From the NCBI GenBank assembly GCA_016789885.1, contig JAEUPZ010000032.1, positions 62,001 through 126,000 of the forward strand: 64,000 nt of DNA, read 5' to 3'. The notes under the pieces were generated by a model, which was given only the letters and a program-made list of their open reading frames with translations, was not told where the DNA came from and searched no databases. The translations under genes were made by a program, and so were the position numbers. This stretch comes from Chromatiales bacterium (GTDB taxonomy: Bacteria; Pseudomonadota; Gammaproteobacteria; Steroidobacterales; GCA-2729495). This document shows positions 33,774-43,801 of this stretch, piece after piece. Every line of letters starts with the position of its first letter. Within the stretch, counting starts at the first letter, position 1.

Positions 33774-34574
33774 TCAGGCGGCCGGCGGCGTCGCGTTGAG
33801 GTGGGGCAGCAGCAGGTCCCGCAGCGCGTCGTGGACCTTCGGCGACCCGGCCAGGATGTTGCCGGACTCCAGCACCGGCCCCGGCGTCAGGCCGGTCACG
33901 AGGCCCCCGGCCTCCTGCACCATCAGCAGGCCGGCGGCGATGTCCCAGCACTCCAGCCCGAACTCGAAGAAGCCATCGGTGCGCCCGGCGGCGAGGTAGG
34001 CCAGGTCGAGGGCCGCGGAGCCCGGCCGGCGGATGCCGGCCGTGTGCTGCATGACGTCCCGGAGCATGCCGAGGTACGGCGTCATCCACCGGACGTTGCT
34101 GCGGTAGGGGAAGCCGGTGCCGATGAGCGCGCCGTCGAGCTCGCGCCGCCCGCTGACCCGCACCCGCCGCCCGTCGAGCTGGACGCCCGAGCCGCGCAGC
34201 GTCGTGAAGAGCTCCTGCCGGACCGGGTCGTAGACGACGCCCGCCTCGAGCTGTCCCCGCCGTCGCAGCGCGATGGAGATGGCGAAGACCGGAAAGCCGT
34301 GGACGTAGTTGGTGGTTCCGTCGAGGGGGTCGATGATCCACTCGAACTCGCCGCTGCCGCTGCGGCCGCTTTCCTCGGCGAGCACCGCGTGGTCCGGGTA
34401 GCGCTCGCGGATCGTCGCGATGATGGCCTGCTCAGCGGCCTGGTCGACCTGGGTGACGAACTCGTTGCGCGCCTTCTCGCGCACCTCGAGTTCGTCGAGG
34501 CGGCGCTGGGCACGGATGGCGATCTCGCCGGCCTTGCGGGCGGCCTTCACGGCGGTGTTGAGGAATGCCTGCAT
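33774..34574 (-). CDS. suhB: Inositol-1-monophosphatase family protein
   Basis: A 266-residue Mg2+-dependent phosphatase. Metal-binding motifs: LAEESG (E), WIIDPLDGTTNYVHGFP (motif A) and ECWDIAAGLLMVQEAGG (motif B). SuhB also acts in rRNA antitermination and ribosome assembly in enteric bacteria. Its position divergent from trmJ is the conserved gammaproteobacterial arrangement. Length is normal. Confidence 0.95.
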   Translation of the reverse strand: MQAFLNTAVKAARKAGEIAIRAQRRLDELEVREKARNEFVTQVDQAAEQAIIATIRERYPDHAVLAEESGRSGSGEFEWIIDPLDGTTNYVHGFPVFAISIALRRRGQLEAGVVYDPVRQELFTTLRGSGVQLDGRRVRVSGRRELDGALIGTGFPYRSNVRWMTPYLGMLRDVMQHTAGIRRPGSAALDLAYLAAGRTDGFFEFGLECWDIAAGLLMVQEAGGLVTGLTPGPVLESGNILAGSPKVHDALRDLLLPHLNATPPAA

Positions 34575-34634
34575 GGGGGTCGGCCGGGCCAGAGGGCCGC
34601 GTATTGTACTGGCCGGGCGGGCTACAATCGACGC

Positions 34635-35438
34635 ATGGGAGCCATTGCCGACATCCGTTTCGTGCTGTTCGGGCCGATGTACACCGGCAACATCGGCTCC
34701 GTGGCCCGGGCCATCAAGACCATGGGCTACCACGACCTGGTCATCGTCAACCCGCCGCCGGAGTTCCCCAACAACGAGGCCCGGCAGATGGCCTCGGCCG
34801 CCCAGGACGTGCTTGCCGGGGCGCGCATCGTCGGCACGCTGGCCGAGGCCGTGGCCGGCTGCGGCCTCGTGGTCGGCACCACCGCGCGCTACTTCCGCCT
34901 CGGGCTGCCGGAGCTCGATCCCCGCGAGTGCGCGGCGCAGCTGCTCTCGGCGGCCCGCGTGCAGCCGGCGGCCCTGGTCTTCGGTCCCGAGCGCTCGGGG
35001 CTCACCAACGCGGAACTCGACCTCTGCCACGCCATTGCGTACATCCCGGCGAATCCCGACTACGACTCGCTGAACCTGGCCCAGGCGGTGCAGGTGCTGG
35101 CCTACGAGTTGCGCATGGCCGAGCCCTTCAGCCGCACGCTGCCGCCACCCGAGTCGCCGCTGGCCCGGCCTGAAGACCTGCAGCTCTTCTACGACCACCT
35201 CGAGCGCGTGCTCCTCGGCAGCGGCTTCCTCGACCCGGGCAACCCGCGCCACCTCATGCGCCGCCTGCGCAGGCTCTTCAGCCGCGCGCGCCTCGACAGC
35301 AACGAGCTGAACATCCTGCGCGGCATCCTGAGTTCCGTGGCGCCCGGCTCCGGCGCGAACCCGGAGGCGGCCGCGCCCGCCGGTGAGACCGGGGCGGAGC
35401 CGCCTGCCACGCGGAGGGCCGGCGGCGCGGCCCCGTGA
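34635..35438 (+). CDS. trmJ: tRNA (cytidine/uridine-2'-O-)-methyltransferase TrmJ
   Basis: A 267-residue SPOUT methyltransferase that modifies nucleotide 32 of tRNAs. Motifs: GPMYTGNIGSVARAIKTMG, GTTAR, FGPERSGLTNAELDLC and the trefoil knot region IPANPDYDSLNLAQAVQVLAYELR. The C-terminal tail (from about 240) is rich in Ala and Gly and not conserved. The stop overlaps the start of the cysteine desulfurase gene by 4 bases. No iscR is present between them, unlike in E. coli. Confidence 0.96.
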   Translation: MGAIADIRFVLFGPMYTGNIGSVARAIKTMGYHDLVIVNPPPEFPNNEARQMASAAQDVLAGARIVGTLAEAVAGCGLVVGTTARYFRLGLPELDPRECAAQLLSAARVQPAALVFGPERSGLTNAELDLCHAIAYIPANPDYDSLNLAQAVQVLAYELRMAEPFSRTLPPPESPLARPEDLQLFYDHLERVLLGSGFLDPGNPRHLMRRLRRLFSRARLDSNELNILRGILSSVAPGSGANPEAAAPAGETGAEPPATRRAGGAAP

Positions 35439-36952
35439 GCGGGCCCGCGGCCATCTACCTCGACCACGCGGCCAGCACGCCGGTGGAGCCGGCCGTGGCG
35501 GCGGCCATGGCCGCCGCGCTCACCGATCCGTCGCTGGTCGCCAACCCGTCCGCCGTCGGGCACGCCCCGGGCCGGGCCGCGGCAGCGGCCGTCGAGGCAG
35601 CCCGGGCCGAGGTCGCGGCGCTGATCGGCGCCACGCCCGCCGAGGTCGTTTTCACGTCGGGGGCCACGGAGTCCGACAACCTGGCGCTGCTCGGGGCCGC
35701 CCGGTTCCGGCGGGCCCGGGGGCGCCACATCATCACGTCGCTCGCCGAGCATCGGGCCGTCATCGAGGCTGCGCGGGTGCTGGAACGCGAGGGCTGGCGC
35801 GTGACCTGGCTGCGTCCGGGGCCGTCGGGCAGCGTGGAGCCTTCGGCCGTGGCGGAGGCCCTGCAGCCGGATACGACCCTCGTCTCGCTCATGTCCGTCA
35901 ACAACGAGACCGGCGCGGTGACCGACGTTGCCACCATCGGTGCCCTGTGCCGGTCCCGGGGCGTGCTTTTCCACGTCGACGCTGCCCAGGCGGCGGCGCG
36001 GCTGCCCATCGACGTGCGCGCCCAGGCCATCGACCTGCTGTCGCTGTCGGGGCACAAGCTTTACGGCCCGAAGGGCATCGGGGCGCTCTTCATCGACCGC
36101 CAGCACGCGGGCCGGGTCGAGCCGCTGATGGTCGGCGGGGGGCAGGAGCGCGGGCTGCGCCCTGGTACCGTACCGACCCATCAGGTGATCGGTTTCGGCC
36201 TGGCCTGCCGGCTCGCCCGGGGGCGCGGGGCCGAGGACCGGCGCCGCGAACTGGCGCTGCGCGAGCGGCTTGCTGCGGCACTGCGGCCGGAGCCGGGGGT
36301 CAGCCTCAATGCCGAGGGGGCCGGCACGGCCGGGCACATCCTGTCGGTCAGCGTCGCCGGCGTCGAAGGGGAAAGCCTGTTCGCTGCCCTCGAACCCCTG
36401 GCCGTGGCCAGCGGCTCGGCCTGCGCGAGCCCCACCGGAGAGCCCTCGTACGTACTGCGCCTGCTGGGCCGGACCGCCGCCGAGGCGCAGGCTTCGGTCC
36501 GGTTCAGCTTCGGCCGGGGCACGACGGAGGTCGGCATTGACGCAGCGGCGGTGCACTTCCTCGCGGCTGTGCGCCGGCTGCGGGCCGAATCGCCGGCCAC
36601 CGGTGATCCGGCGCCGGCCGGGGAGGGGCCGCTCATCCGGGGCACCGCGGGCTCTGCCGAGGCCGGGACCTGGGTGGCCGTGGCGGCCCGGGTAGAGGCC
36701 GGGCGTCTCGGGCCGCCCGACTTCCGGGTTTTCGGCTGCCCGGACGTCCGGGCTACCTGTGCGGCGCTGGCCCGCCAGCTCGCGGGGCAGCCGGTGGCGG
36801 CCCTCGCCGGGACCAATCCCCTGGCCGTCGCCGCGGGCCTCGGCGTGGCCCGGGCGAAGGCCGGCCGCCTGCTCGTGGTCCAGGACGCCTTGCGCAACTG
36901 CTTGGCGGATTGGGAAAATGGCCGTTTCCTGTCGGCCCCCGCGGAACCCTGA
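35435..36952 (+). CDS. Cysteine desulfurase fused to degenerate IscU-like domain
   Basis: A 505-residue protein. Residues 1-385 are an IscS/NifS-type desulfurase: PLP lysine K208 in LSLSGHKLYGPKG, SGATESDNLAL, NNETGA, HVDAAQ, RPGTVPTHQ and the sulfur-carrying C330 in SGSACASPTGEPSYVLR. After a linker (390-400), residues about 400-495 align with IscU: TWVAVAARVEAGRLGPPDFRVFGC corresponds to the scaffold segment with IscU Cys63 at C435. The other two scaffold cysteines (IscU Cys37 and Cys106 equivalents) are missing. It may supply sulfur without building clusters on the fused part. Starts GTG-like overlap with trmJ; iscA follows. Confidence 0.85.
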   Translation: MSGPAAIYLDHAASTPVEPAVAAAMAAALTDPSLVANPSAVGHAPGRAAAAAVEAARAEVAALIGATPAEVVFTSGATESDNLALLGAARFRRARGRHIITSLAEHRAVIEAARVLEREGWRVTWLRPGPSGSVEPSAVAEALQPDTTLVSLMSVNNETGAVTDVATIGALCRSRGVLFHVDAAQAAARLPIDVRAQAIDLLSLSGHKLYGPKGIGALFIDRQHAGRVEPLMVGGGQERGLRPGTVPTHQVIGFGLACRLARGRGAEDRRRELALRERLAAALRPEPGVSLNAEGAGTAGHILSVSVAGVEGESLFAALEPLAVASGSACASPTGEPSYVLRLLGRTAAEAQASVRFSFGRGTTEVGIDAAAVHFLAAVRRLRAESPATGDPAPAGEGPLIRGTAGSAEAGTWVAVAARVEAGRLGPPDFRVFGCPDVRATCAALARQLAGQPVAALAGTNPLAVAAGLGVARAKAGRLLVVQDALRNCLADWENGRFLSAPAEP

Positions 36953-36953
36953 C

Positions 36954-37277
36954 GTGGCCATCACCCTCACAGCGGCAGCGAAGCAGCGCGTCGTCACCTG
37001 GCTTTCGACCCAGGCGCCGGGCACGGCCTTCCGGATCGGCGTGCGCCGGACGGGCTGTTCGGGCCTGGCCTACGTGGTGGGCTACGAGGCCGCCCCCGGG
37101 CCTGCCGATACCGTGTTCGAGCAGGACGGCGTGCGCATCGTGGTCGACCGTGACGCGCTGCCCCTGATCGATGGCACCGAGGTGGACTATGTCCGCCAGG
37201 GCCTCAACGAGGCCTTCCGCTTCCGCAACCCGCAGGCCCGCGGTGAATGCGGCTGCGGCGAGAGTTTCACCGTCTGA
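36954..37277 (+). CDS. iscA: Fe-S assembly protein IscA
   Basis: A 107-residue A-type carrier with the three conserved cysteines: RRTGCSGLAYV and GECGCGESF at the C-terminus. It receives and delivers Fe-S clusters. It starts with GTG 2 bases after the desulfurase fusion gene, so it is in the same operon. No hscA, hscB, fdx or a standalone iscU follows; ndk comes next. Confidence 0.93.
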   Translation: MAITLTAAAKQRVVTWLSTQAPGTAFRIGVRRTGCSGLAYVVGYEAAPGPADTVFEQDGVRIVVDRDALPLIDGTEVDYVRQGLNEAFRFRNPQARGECGCGESFTV

Positions 37278-37312
37278 ACGTTTTCCACAGCCCCTGACCT
37301 GCAAGGACTCCC

Positions 37313-37744
37313 ATGGCCCTCGAACGCACCCTTTCCATCATCAAGCCCGACGGCGTCGCCAAGAACCTCATCGGTGAGGTCTACCGGCGCTTCGAGCAGG
37401 CGGGCCTGCGCATCGTCGCGGCGCGCATGCTGCACCTGTCGACGTCCCAGGCCGAGGCGTTCTACGCCGTGCATCGCGAGCGGCCCTTCTACCGCGACCT
37501 GGTCAGCTACATGACGACCGGTCCCGTCATGGTGCAGGTGCTCGAGGGCGAGGGCGCCATCGACGCCAACCGCCGCATCATGGGCGCCACCGACCCGAAG
37601 AAGGCCGACGCCGGCACGATCCGCAAGGACTTCGCGGCCAGCATCGAGGAGAACGTCGTCCACGGCTCCGATGCTGCCGAGACGGCCCGGCAGGAGATCG
37701 CCTTCTTCTTCGCCGGCACCGACATCTGCCCGCGGACCCGCTGA
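37313..37744 (+). CDS. ndk: Nucleoside diphosphate kinase
   Basis: A 143-residue kinase that balances nucleoside triphosphate pools. Full family: [75 protein letters not shown] and active-site His in [20 protein letters not shown]. Standard length. The next gene in the conserved string is rlmN. Confidence 0.98.
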   Translation: MALERTLSIIKPDGVAKNLIGEVYRRFEQAGLRIVAARMLHLSTSQAEAFYAVHRERPFYRDLVSYMTTGPVMVQVLEGEGAIDANRRIMGATDPKKADAGTIRKDFAASIEENVVHGSDAAETARQEIAFFFAGTDICPRTR

Positions 37745-37766
37745 GCCGGTGAGTGTGCCCGCCGAC

Positions 37767-38894
37767 ATGTCCGTCGCACCGCCAGCGGCCGGGGCCAGCC
37801 CCGGCCGCCTGGCGCTGCTCGGCCTGCCCAAGGCCGACCTCGAGGGCGTGTTCGCGGGCCTCGGCGAAAAGCCCTACCGCGCGCGGCAGCTGATGCGCTG
37901 GCTCTACGGCCGGCTGGTCACCGACCCCGCGCAGATGACCGACATGAGCCAGGCGCTGCGCGAGCAGCTCGCCGCCCGCTGCGACCTGGCCCTGCCGTCC
38001 ATCGACGCCTGCCAGGAGGCGGCGGACGGCACGGTGAAGTGGCGGCTCGCGGCCGGCGACGGCCAGCTCATCGAGACCGTGTTCATCCCGGAGGAGGGGC
38101 GGGGCACCCTGTGCGTGTCTTCCCAGGTGGGTTGCGCCCTCGACTGCTCGTTCTGCGCGACCGGGCGACAGGGCTTCAACCGCAACCTCGGTGCCGCCGA
38201 GATCATCGGCCAGGTGGTGCTCGCGAGCCGTGAGCTCGGCCTCGTGGCCGGCCGGTCGCGAGTCACCAACGTGGTCTTCATGGGCATGGGCGAGCCGCTG
38301 GCGAACTTCCGGGCCGTCGTGCAGGCCTGCCGCGTGCTGGTCGACGACCTCGGCTTCCAGCTCTCGCGCCGGCGCGTGACCGTCAGCACGTCGGGGCTCG
38401 TGCCCCAGATCCGCCGCCTGCAGGCCGAGACGAACGTGGCGCTCGCCGTATCGCTGCATGCGCCCGACGACGAGCTGCGCAACGAGCTCGTGCCCATCAA
38501 CCGCCGCCACCCCATCGCCGAGCTGCTCGAGGCCTGCTGGGAATACGCCGAGGCCACCTCCGCCGTCGGCATCACCTTCGAGTATACGATGCTCGCCGGC
38601 GTCAACGACAGCGAGGCCCAGGCCCGGCGCCTGGCCGGCCTGCTGGCGAACCGCCCGGCCAAGGTCAACCTGATTCCGTTCAACCCGTTCCCGGGCACGC
38701 GCTACCGGCGCTCGTCGCCCGAGGCCATCAACCGCTTCCGCCAGGTGCTGCTCGACCGGGGCATCATGACCATCACGCGCCGGACCCGGGGCGACGACAT
38801 CGCCGCCGCCTGCGGCCAGCTCGCCGGCCAGGTGACGAACCGCGTGCGGGTGCCGCTCGGCAGCCGGCAGGTCGACGTCACATGGGCCGGTTGA
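37767..38894 (+). CDS. rlmN: Dual-specificity 23S rRNA/tRNA (adenine-C2)-methyltransferase
   Basis: A 375-residue radical-SAM enzyme that methylates A2503 of 23S rRNA and A37 of tRNAs. The radical SAM cysteines are in CALDCSFCATGRQGFNRN; further motifs GMGEPLANF, VTVSTSGLVPQIRRL, SLHAPDDELRNELVPINRRHPI and MTITRRTRGDDIAAACGQLAGQ with the catalytic C-terminal Cys. ATG 37767 was chosen; GTG 37749 would add six residues. Confidence 0.96.
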   Translation: MSVAPPAAGASPGRLALLGLPKADLEGVFAGLGEKPYRARQLMRWLYGRLVTDPAQMTDMSQALREQLAARCDLALPSIDACQEAADGTVKWRLAAGDGQLIETVFIPEEGRGTLCVSSQVGCALDCSFCATGRQGFNRNLGAAEIIGQVVLASRELGLVAGRSRVTNVVFMGMGEPLANFRAVVQACRVLVDDLGFQLSRRRVTVSTSGLVPQIRRLQAETNVALAVSLHAPDDELRNELVPINRRHPIAELLEACWEYAEATSAVGITFEYTMLAGVNDSEAQARRLAGLLANRPAKVNLIPFNPFPGTRYRRSSPEAINRFRQVLLDRGIMTITRRTRGDDIAAACGQLAGQVTNRVRVPLGSRQVDVTWAG

Positions 38895-38907
38895 GCGCAG
38901 GCCGGTG

Positions 38908-39720
38908 ATGATCCCCGCATCCCTGCCGGCCTGGCGCCAGGCCCTGTCACTGCCTGCCGTCGTGGCGCTGGCCCTGATGCTCGCGGCCTGCGTCACGACC
39001 ACGGCCGGCCGCACGACGTCGGCGCCGTCGGGCACGGACGCGGCCCAGTACAACCTGTCGCTGGGCGTCGGCTACCTGCGCCAGGGCAACCTGCAGGCGG
39101 CGAAGGACAAGCTCGAGCGCGCCATCGAGCAGGATCCCGGCCTCGCCACGGCCCACTCGGCCCTGGGCCTCGTCTACGAGCGGCTCGAGGACCTGGACGG
39201 CGCGGAGCGCCAGTACCGCCGTGCTGCACAGCTGGCGCCGGAGGATCCGGACGCGCAGAACGCCCTCGGCGTATTCCTGTGTTCGAAGCGCGGCAAGACC
39301 GCCGAGGCGCTGAAGGTCTTCGATCGCGCGCTGGCGATCCCGCTCTCGCGCAAGAACGTCAACCGGGCGGTGCTCTACACGAATGCGGGTACCTGCGCGA
39401 AGTACACCGACCTGCCCCGGGCCGAGGCGTACCTGCGGCGCGCCCTCGCCGAGAACCCGGATTACGCCGATGCGCTGCTCCAGCTGGCCGAGGTGACGCT
39501 GGCCGCCGGCAACGGCCTCGGCGCCCGGGCCTTCCTCGAGCGCAATCTCGCCGCGGCCGGGCCGACGCCTGCCGGCCTGCTGCTCGGCTACCGCATCGAG
39601 TCACAGCTGGGTGACGCCACGGCGGCGGCCCGCTACGCCGAGCGCCTGCGGGGCGAGTTCCCCACGGCGGCGGAGATCCCCGTCCTCGATGGCCTGCGGG
39701 CGGGACGGCCGGCGCCATGA
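38908..39720 (+). CDS. pilW: Type IV pilus biogenesis/stability lipoprotein PilW (PilF)
   Basis: A 270-residue outer-membrane lipoprotein (lipobox LAAC near residue 27) with TPR repeats: YNLSLGVGYLRQGNLQAAKDKLERAIEQDPG, SALGLVYERLEDLDGAERQYRRAAQLAPEDPD, QNALGVFLCSKRGKTAEALKVFDRAL. PilW/PilF pilots the PilQ secretin. The order rlmN-pilW-rodZ is conserved. A GTG at 38905 is in frame, one codon earlier. The stop overlaps rodZ. Confidence 0.9.
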   Translation: MIPASLPAWRQALSLPAVVALALMLAACVTTTAGRTTSAPSGTDAAQYNLSLGVGYLRQGNLQAAKDKLERAIEQDPGLATAHSALGLVYERLEDLDGAERQYRRAAQLAPEDPDAQNALGVFLCSKRGKTAEALKVFDRALAIPLSRKNVNRAVLYTNAGTCAKYTDLPRAEAYLRRALAENPDYADALLQLAEVTLAAGNGLGARAFLERNLAAAGPTPAGLLLGYRIESQLGDATAAARYAERLRGEFPTAAEIPVLDGLRAGRPAP

Positions 39721-40642
39721 CCGAGTCCGCCCCAATGCCTGAGACGCCGCTGTCCCTGGGCGACCGGCTCCGTTCCGGGCGCCGGGCCCGCGCCCTGTCC
39801 CTGGAGCAGGCTGCCCAGGCCCTGCACCTCGAGGAGTCGCTCCTGGCGGCCCTCGAGGAGGAGCGCTTCGCCGTCGTCGGCGCGCCGGTCTTCGTTCGCG
39901 GCCACCTGCGGAACTACGCGCGCCTGCTCGGTCTCGACGAGGACGCCATCCTCGGGGCTTACCGCAGCGCCGATCCGTCCAGCGAGCTGGCCCCGCGGCT
40001 CGCCCGTGAGCGCGAGCGCCCGCTGGAGTCCCGCCCCGGTCCGCTGGCCCTGGCGGCCGCGGCCGCGGTGGTGGTGCTGGCGGTCGTTGCCTGGCTGATC
40101 AGCAGCGACGAGCCCGCGCCGCCGACGGTGGGACCGCCGCCGGCGCCGATCAGCGCACCACCGGTTCCGGCACCTGTGGCGCAGCCCGCCCAGCCGGTCC
40201 CCGATGCCGCTCCGGCCGCCGAGGCCGCCCCGGCCTCCGCTGCGGCGACGCCGCCACCGGCCGGCAGCGTCCGCATCGAGTTCATGTTCACCGAAGAGTC
40301 CTGGGTCCGCGTCGGTGCCGACGGGCGCTGGCTGGCCGACGGTGTCGAGAAGGCGGGCAGCACGCGGGTGATCGACGCCGTGCCGCCGGTCGAGGTCACG
40401 CTCGGCAACGCCGCCGGCGTGCGGCTGCGGGTCGACGGCGCGGACTACGGGCTGCCGGCCGGCGCCAGCAGTCCAGGCAGCAACGTGGCCCGCTTCCGCA
40501 TCGACGGTCCTGCGGTGGCCGCCGTGCCGGCGACTCCCGCCGCGGCCCCGCTGCCCGGCCCGGCGACGACTCCCGCCGCGCCACCGGCACCCGACACCAC
40601 CAACACCGCGCCCGTGGCCGGGCCTGCGGGCGGAGCCACCGA

Positions 40643-40646
<4 letters not shown>
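39717..40646 (+). CDS. rodZ: Cytoskeleton protein RodZ
   Basis: A 309-residue bitopic protein linking MreB to the cell wall machinery. N-terminal HTH ([38 protein letters not shown]), [16 protein letters not shown], one transmembrane helix ([19 protein letters not shown]), a Pro/Ala-rich linker, and the C-terminal periplasmic DUF4115 domain ([21 protein letters not shown]). Followed directly by hisS; the ispG gene usually found between them is absent here. Confidence 0.93.
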
Positions 40647-41923
<1,277 letters not shown>

Positions 41924-41956
41924 CGACAACCTCCCCTACAGGAAAGACCGAGCACC

Positions 41957-42619
41957 GTGGAAGACTTACTTACCGACCAGCAGCAGGCCGAAGTCGTCAA
42001 GAAGTGGCTGCGGGGCAACGGCCTGTGGCTCGCTGCCGGCGTCGTGCTCGGCGTCGCCGGCCTCTTCGGCTGGTTCCAGTGGCAGGACTACCAGCTGCGC
42101 CGGGCCGAGCAGGCGTCGGTGCTCTTCGACGAGTTCCGGGCGGCGGCCGCGAAGCCGGGCCTGGAGGACGCCGAACTCACCATGCAGAAGCTCAGCACCG
42201 AGTTCGCCGGCTCCGGCTACACGGACCAGGCGCGGCTCATCATGGCCCGGCTGTACCTCGACCGGAGCGATTCCGACAAGGCCGCCGACTACCTGCGCCA
42301 GGTGTCGACCGGCGCGGCCAACGAGGAGATCCGCCTGCTCGCGACGCTGCGCTACGCCCGGCTGCTGGTGTCGAAGGACTCGGCCGAGGAAGCCCTGAAG
42401 GCGCTCGCCATCAGCGTCCCGGCGGGCTGGGGACCGGCGTTCCATGCGGTGCGTGGCGACGTTTACTACGCTCTGGGCAAGCGCAACGAGGCCCGCAGCG
42501 AGTACGAGCAGGCGCTGAAGGTGGCGGAGACCCCGGGCCTCGACCGGGCCTACATCCAGGCCAAGCTCGACGACCTCGGCGGCCCGACCACGGCCCCCGC
42601 GGCGGCTCCTGCGCCCTGA
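41957..42619 (+). CDS. yfgM: YfgM family protein (SecYEG-associated TPR protein)
   Basis: A 220-residue protein starting at GTG with EDLLTDQQQAEVVKKWLRGNG, one transmembrane helix (LWLAAGVVLGVAGLFGWFQW), then a periplasmic TPR-like region (SGYTDQARLIMARLYLDRSDSDKAADYLRQV, GDVYYALGKRNEARSEYEQAL). YfgM is an ancillary SecYEG/chaperone partner. hisS-yfgM-bamB-der order matches gammaproteobacteria. The stop shares one base with the bamB start. Confidence 0.9.
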   Translation: MEDLLTDQQQAEVVKKWLRGNGLWLAAGVVLGVAGLFGWFQWQDYQLRRAEQASVLFDEFRAAAAKPGLEDAELTMQKLSTEFAGSGYTDQARLIMARLYLDRSDSDKAADYLRQVSTGAANEEIRLLATLRYARLLVSKDSAEEALKALAISVPAGWGPAFHAVRGDVYYALGKRNEARSEYEQALKVAETPGLDRAYIQAKLDDLGGPTTAPAAAPAP

Positions 42620-43779
42620 TGCCCGGCTGGCGCCGCCTCGCGATCCTGGCCGCCACCCTGTGGCTGGCCGGCTGCGCGCTCAAGAAGGACAAGCCCGAGG
42701 ACCCGCCGGCGAAGCTGGCCGACATCGAGCCGACGCTGCGGATCGACGCGGCCTGGTCTGCCGGCATCGGCGATGGCACCAAGTTCCTGCGCCTCGGGCT
42801 CAGTCCCGACTCGGATGGCAGCCGTGTCTATGCGGCGAGCCACGATGGCATCGTCGCGGCCTATGACGCCACCAAGGGCCGCCGGCTGTGGCGCCGGAAG
42901 ACGAAGCTGCCGCTGTCGGCCGGGCCCTCCACCGACGGCGAGCTGGTCGTCGCAGGTTCCGCCAACGGGGACGTGGTCGCATTGCGTGCCGACAACGGCC
43001 AGCAGGCGTGGCGCATCCAGGTGGCCAGCGAGGTGCTGGCGCCACCGGCCCTGGCCCGGGGCCTCGTCCTCGTCCGTACCGTCGACGGCAAGCTCACGGC
43101 GTTCCGCGCCACCGATGGCACCGAGGCCTGGTTCGTGCAGGAGCAGGTGCCGCGCCTGTCGGTGCGTGGCACAGCCGCGCCAGTGGTCGTCGGCAACGTG
43201 GTGGTCAGCGGCTTCGACAGCGGGCGCGTGGTGGCCCACGACATCACCGATGGCACCGAGGTCTGGCAGGCGACGGTCGATCCGCCCGCGGGGCGGAACG
43301 AGGTCGAGCGCCTGAAGGACGTCAACGCCACGGTGCGCGCCGTCGGCGAGGACATCTACGCCGTCGGCTACCAGGGGCGCCTGGCCGCGCTGGCGCTGGA
43401 GTCGGGCCAGATCCTGTGGGCGCTGGACATGTCGAGCCACAGCGGCCTGGCGGCCGACGCCAACGGCGTCTACGTCGCCGGAGCCGACGGCAGCCTCGCC
43501 GCCGTCCGGCGCACGACCGCGGCCGAGCTCTGGAAGGACGAGAGCCTGCGCAACCGCGACCTCTCTGCCCCCGCGGCGTTCCAGACCTCGGTGGTGGTCG
43601 GTGACTTCCAGGGCTTCGTCCACTGGTTCGATGCCACGACCGGAGAGCCCCAGGCCCGGGCGAAGGCCCGCGGCGGCCGCGTCGTCGGCACGCCGCTGGT
43701 CGTGAACGACCTCATCTACGTCCAGACCGAGGGCGGCAAGCTGACCGCCTTCAGCGCGCGCCCGCGCGCGCGCCGCTAG
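42619..43779 (+). CDS. bamB: Outer membrane assembly lipoprotein BamB
   Basis: A 386-residue lipoprotein (lipobox LAGC, Cys at about residue 18) with eight PQQ-like beta-propeller blades, e.g. GIVAAYDATKGRRLWRRKTKL, GDVVALRADNGQQAWRIQV, GKLTAFRATDGTEAWFVQE, GRLAALALESGQILWALDM. BamB supports BamA in folding beta-barrel proteins. Contiguous with yfgM and der. Confidence 0.94.
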   Translation: MPGWRRLAILAATLWLAGCALKKDKPEDPPAKLADIEPTLRIDAAWSAGIGDGTKFLRLGLSPDSDGSRVYAASHDGIVAAYDATKGRRLWRRKTKLPLSAGPSTDGELVVAGSANGDVVALRADNGQQAWRIQVASEVLAPPALARGLVLVRTVDGKLTAFRATDGTEAWFVQEQVPRLSVRGTAAPVVVGNVVVSGFDSGRVVAHDITDGTEVWQATVDPPAGRNEVERLKDVNATVRAVGEDIYAVGYQGRLAALALESGQILWALDMSSHSGLAADANGVYVAGADGSLAAVRRTTAAELWKDESLRNRDLSAPAAFQTSVVVGDFQGFVHWFDATTGEPQARAKARGGRVVGTPLVVNDLIYVQTEGGKLTAFSARPRARR

Positions 43780-43801
43780 CCGCCTGCGGCCGACGCTGCC
43801 C

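Noticed and set aside
35189..37024. 611-codon minus frame over the desulfurase gene
   Set aside because: Shadow of the desulfurase fusion; no recognisable domain.
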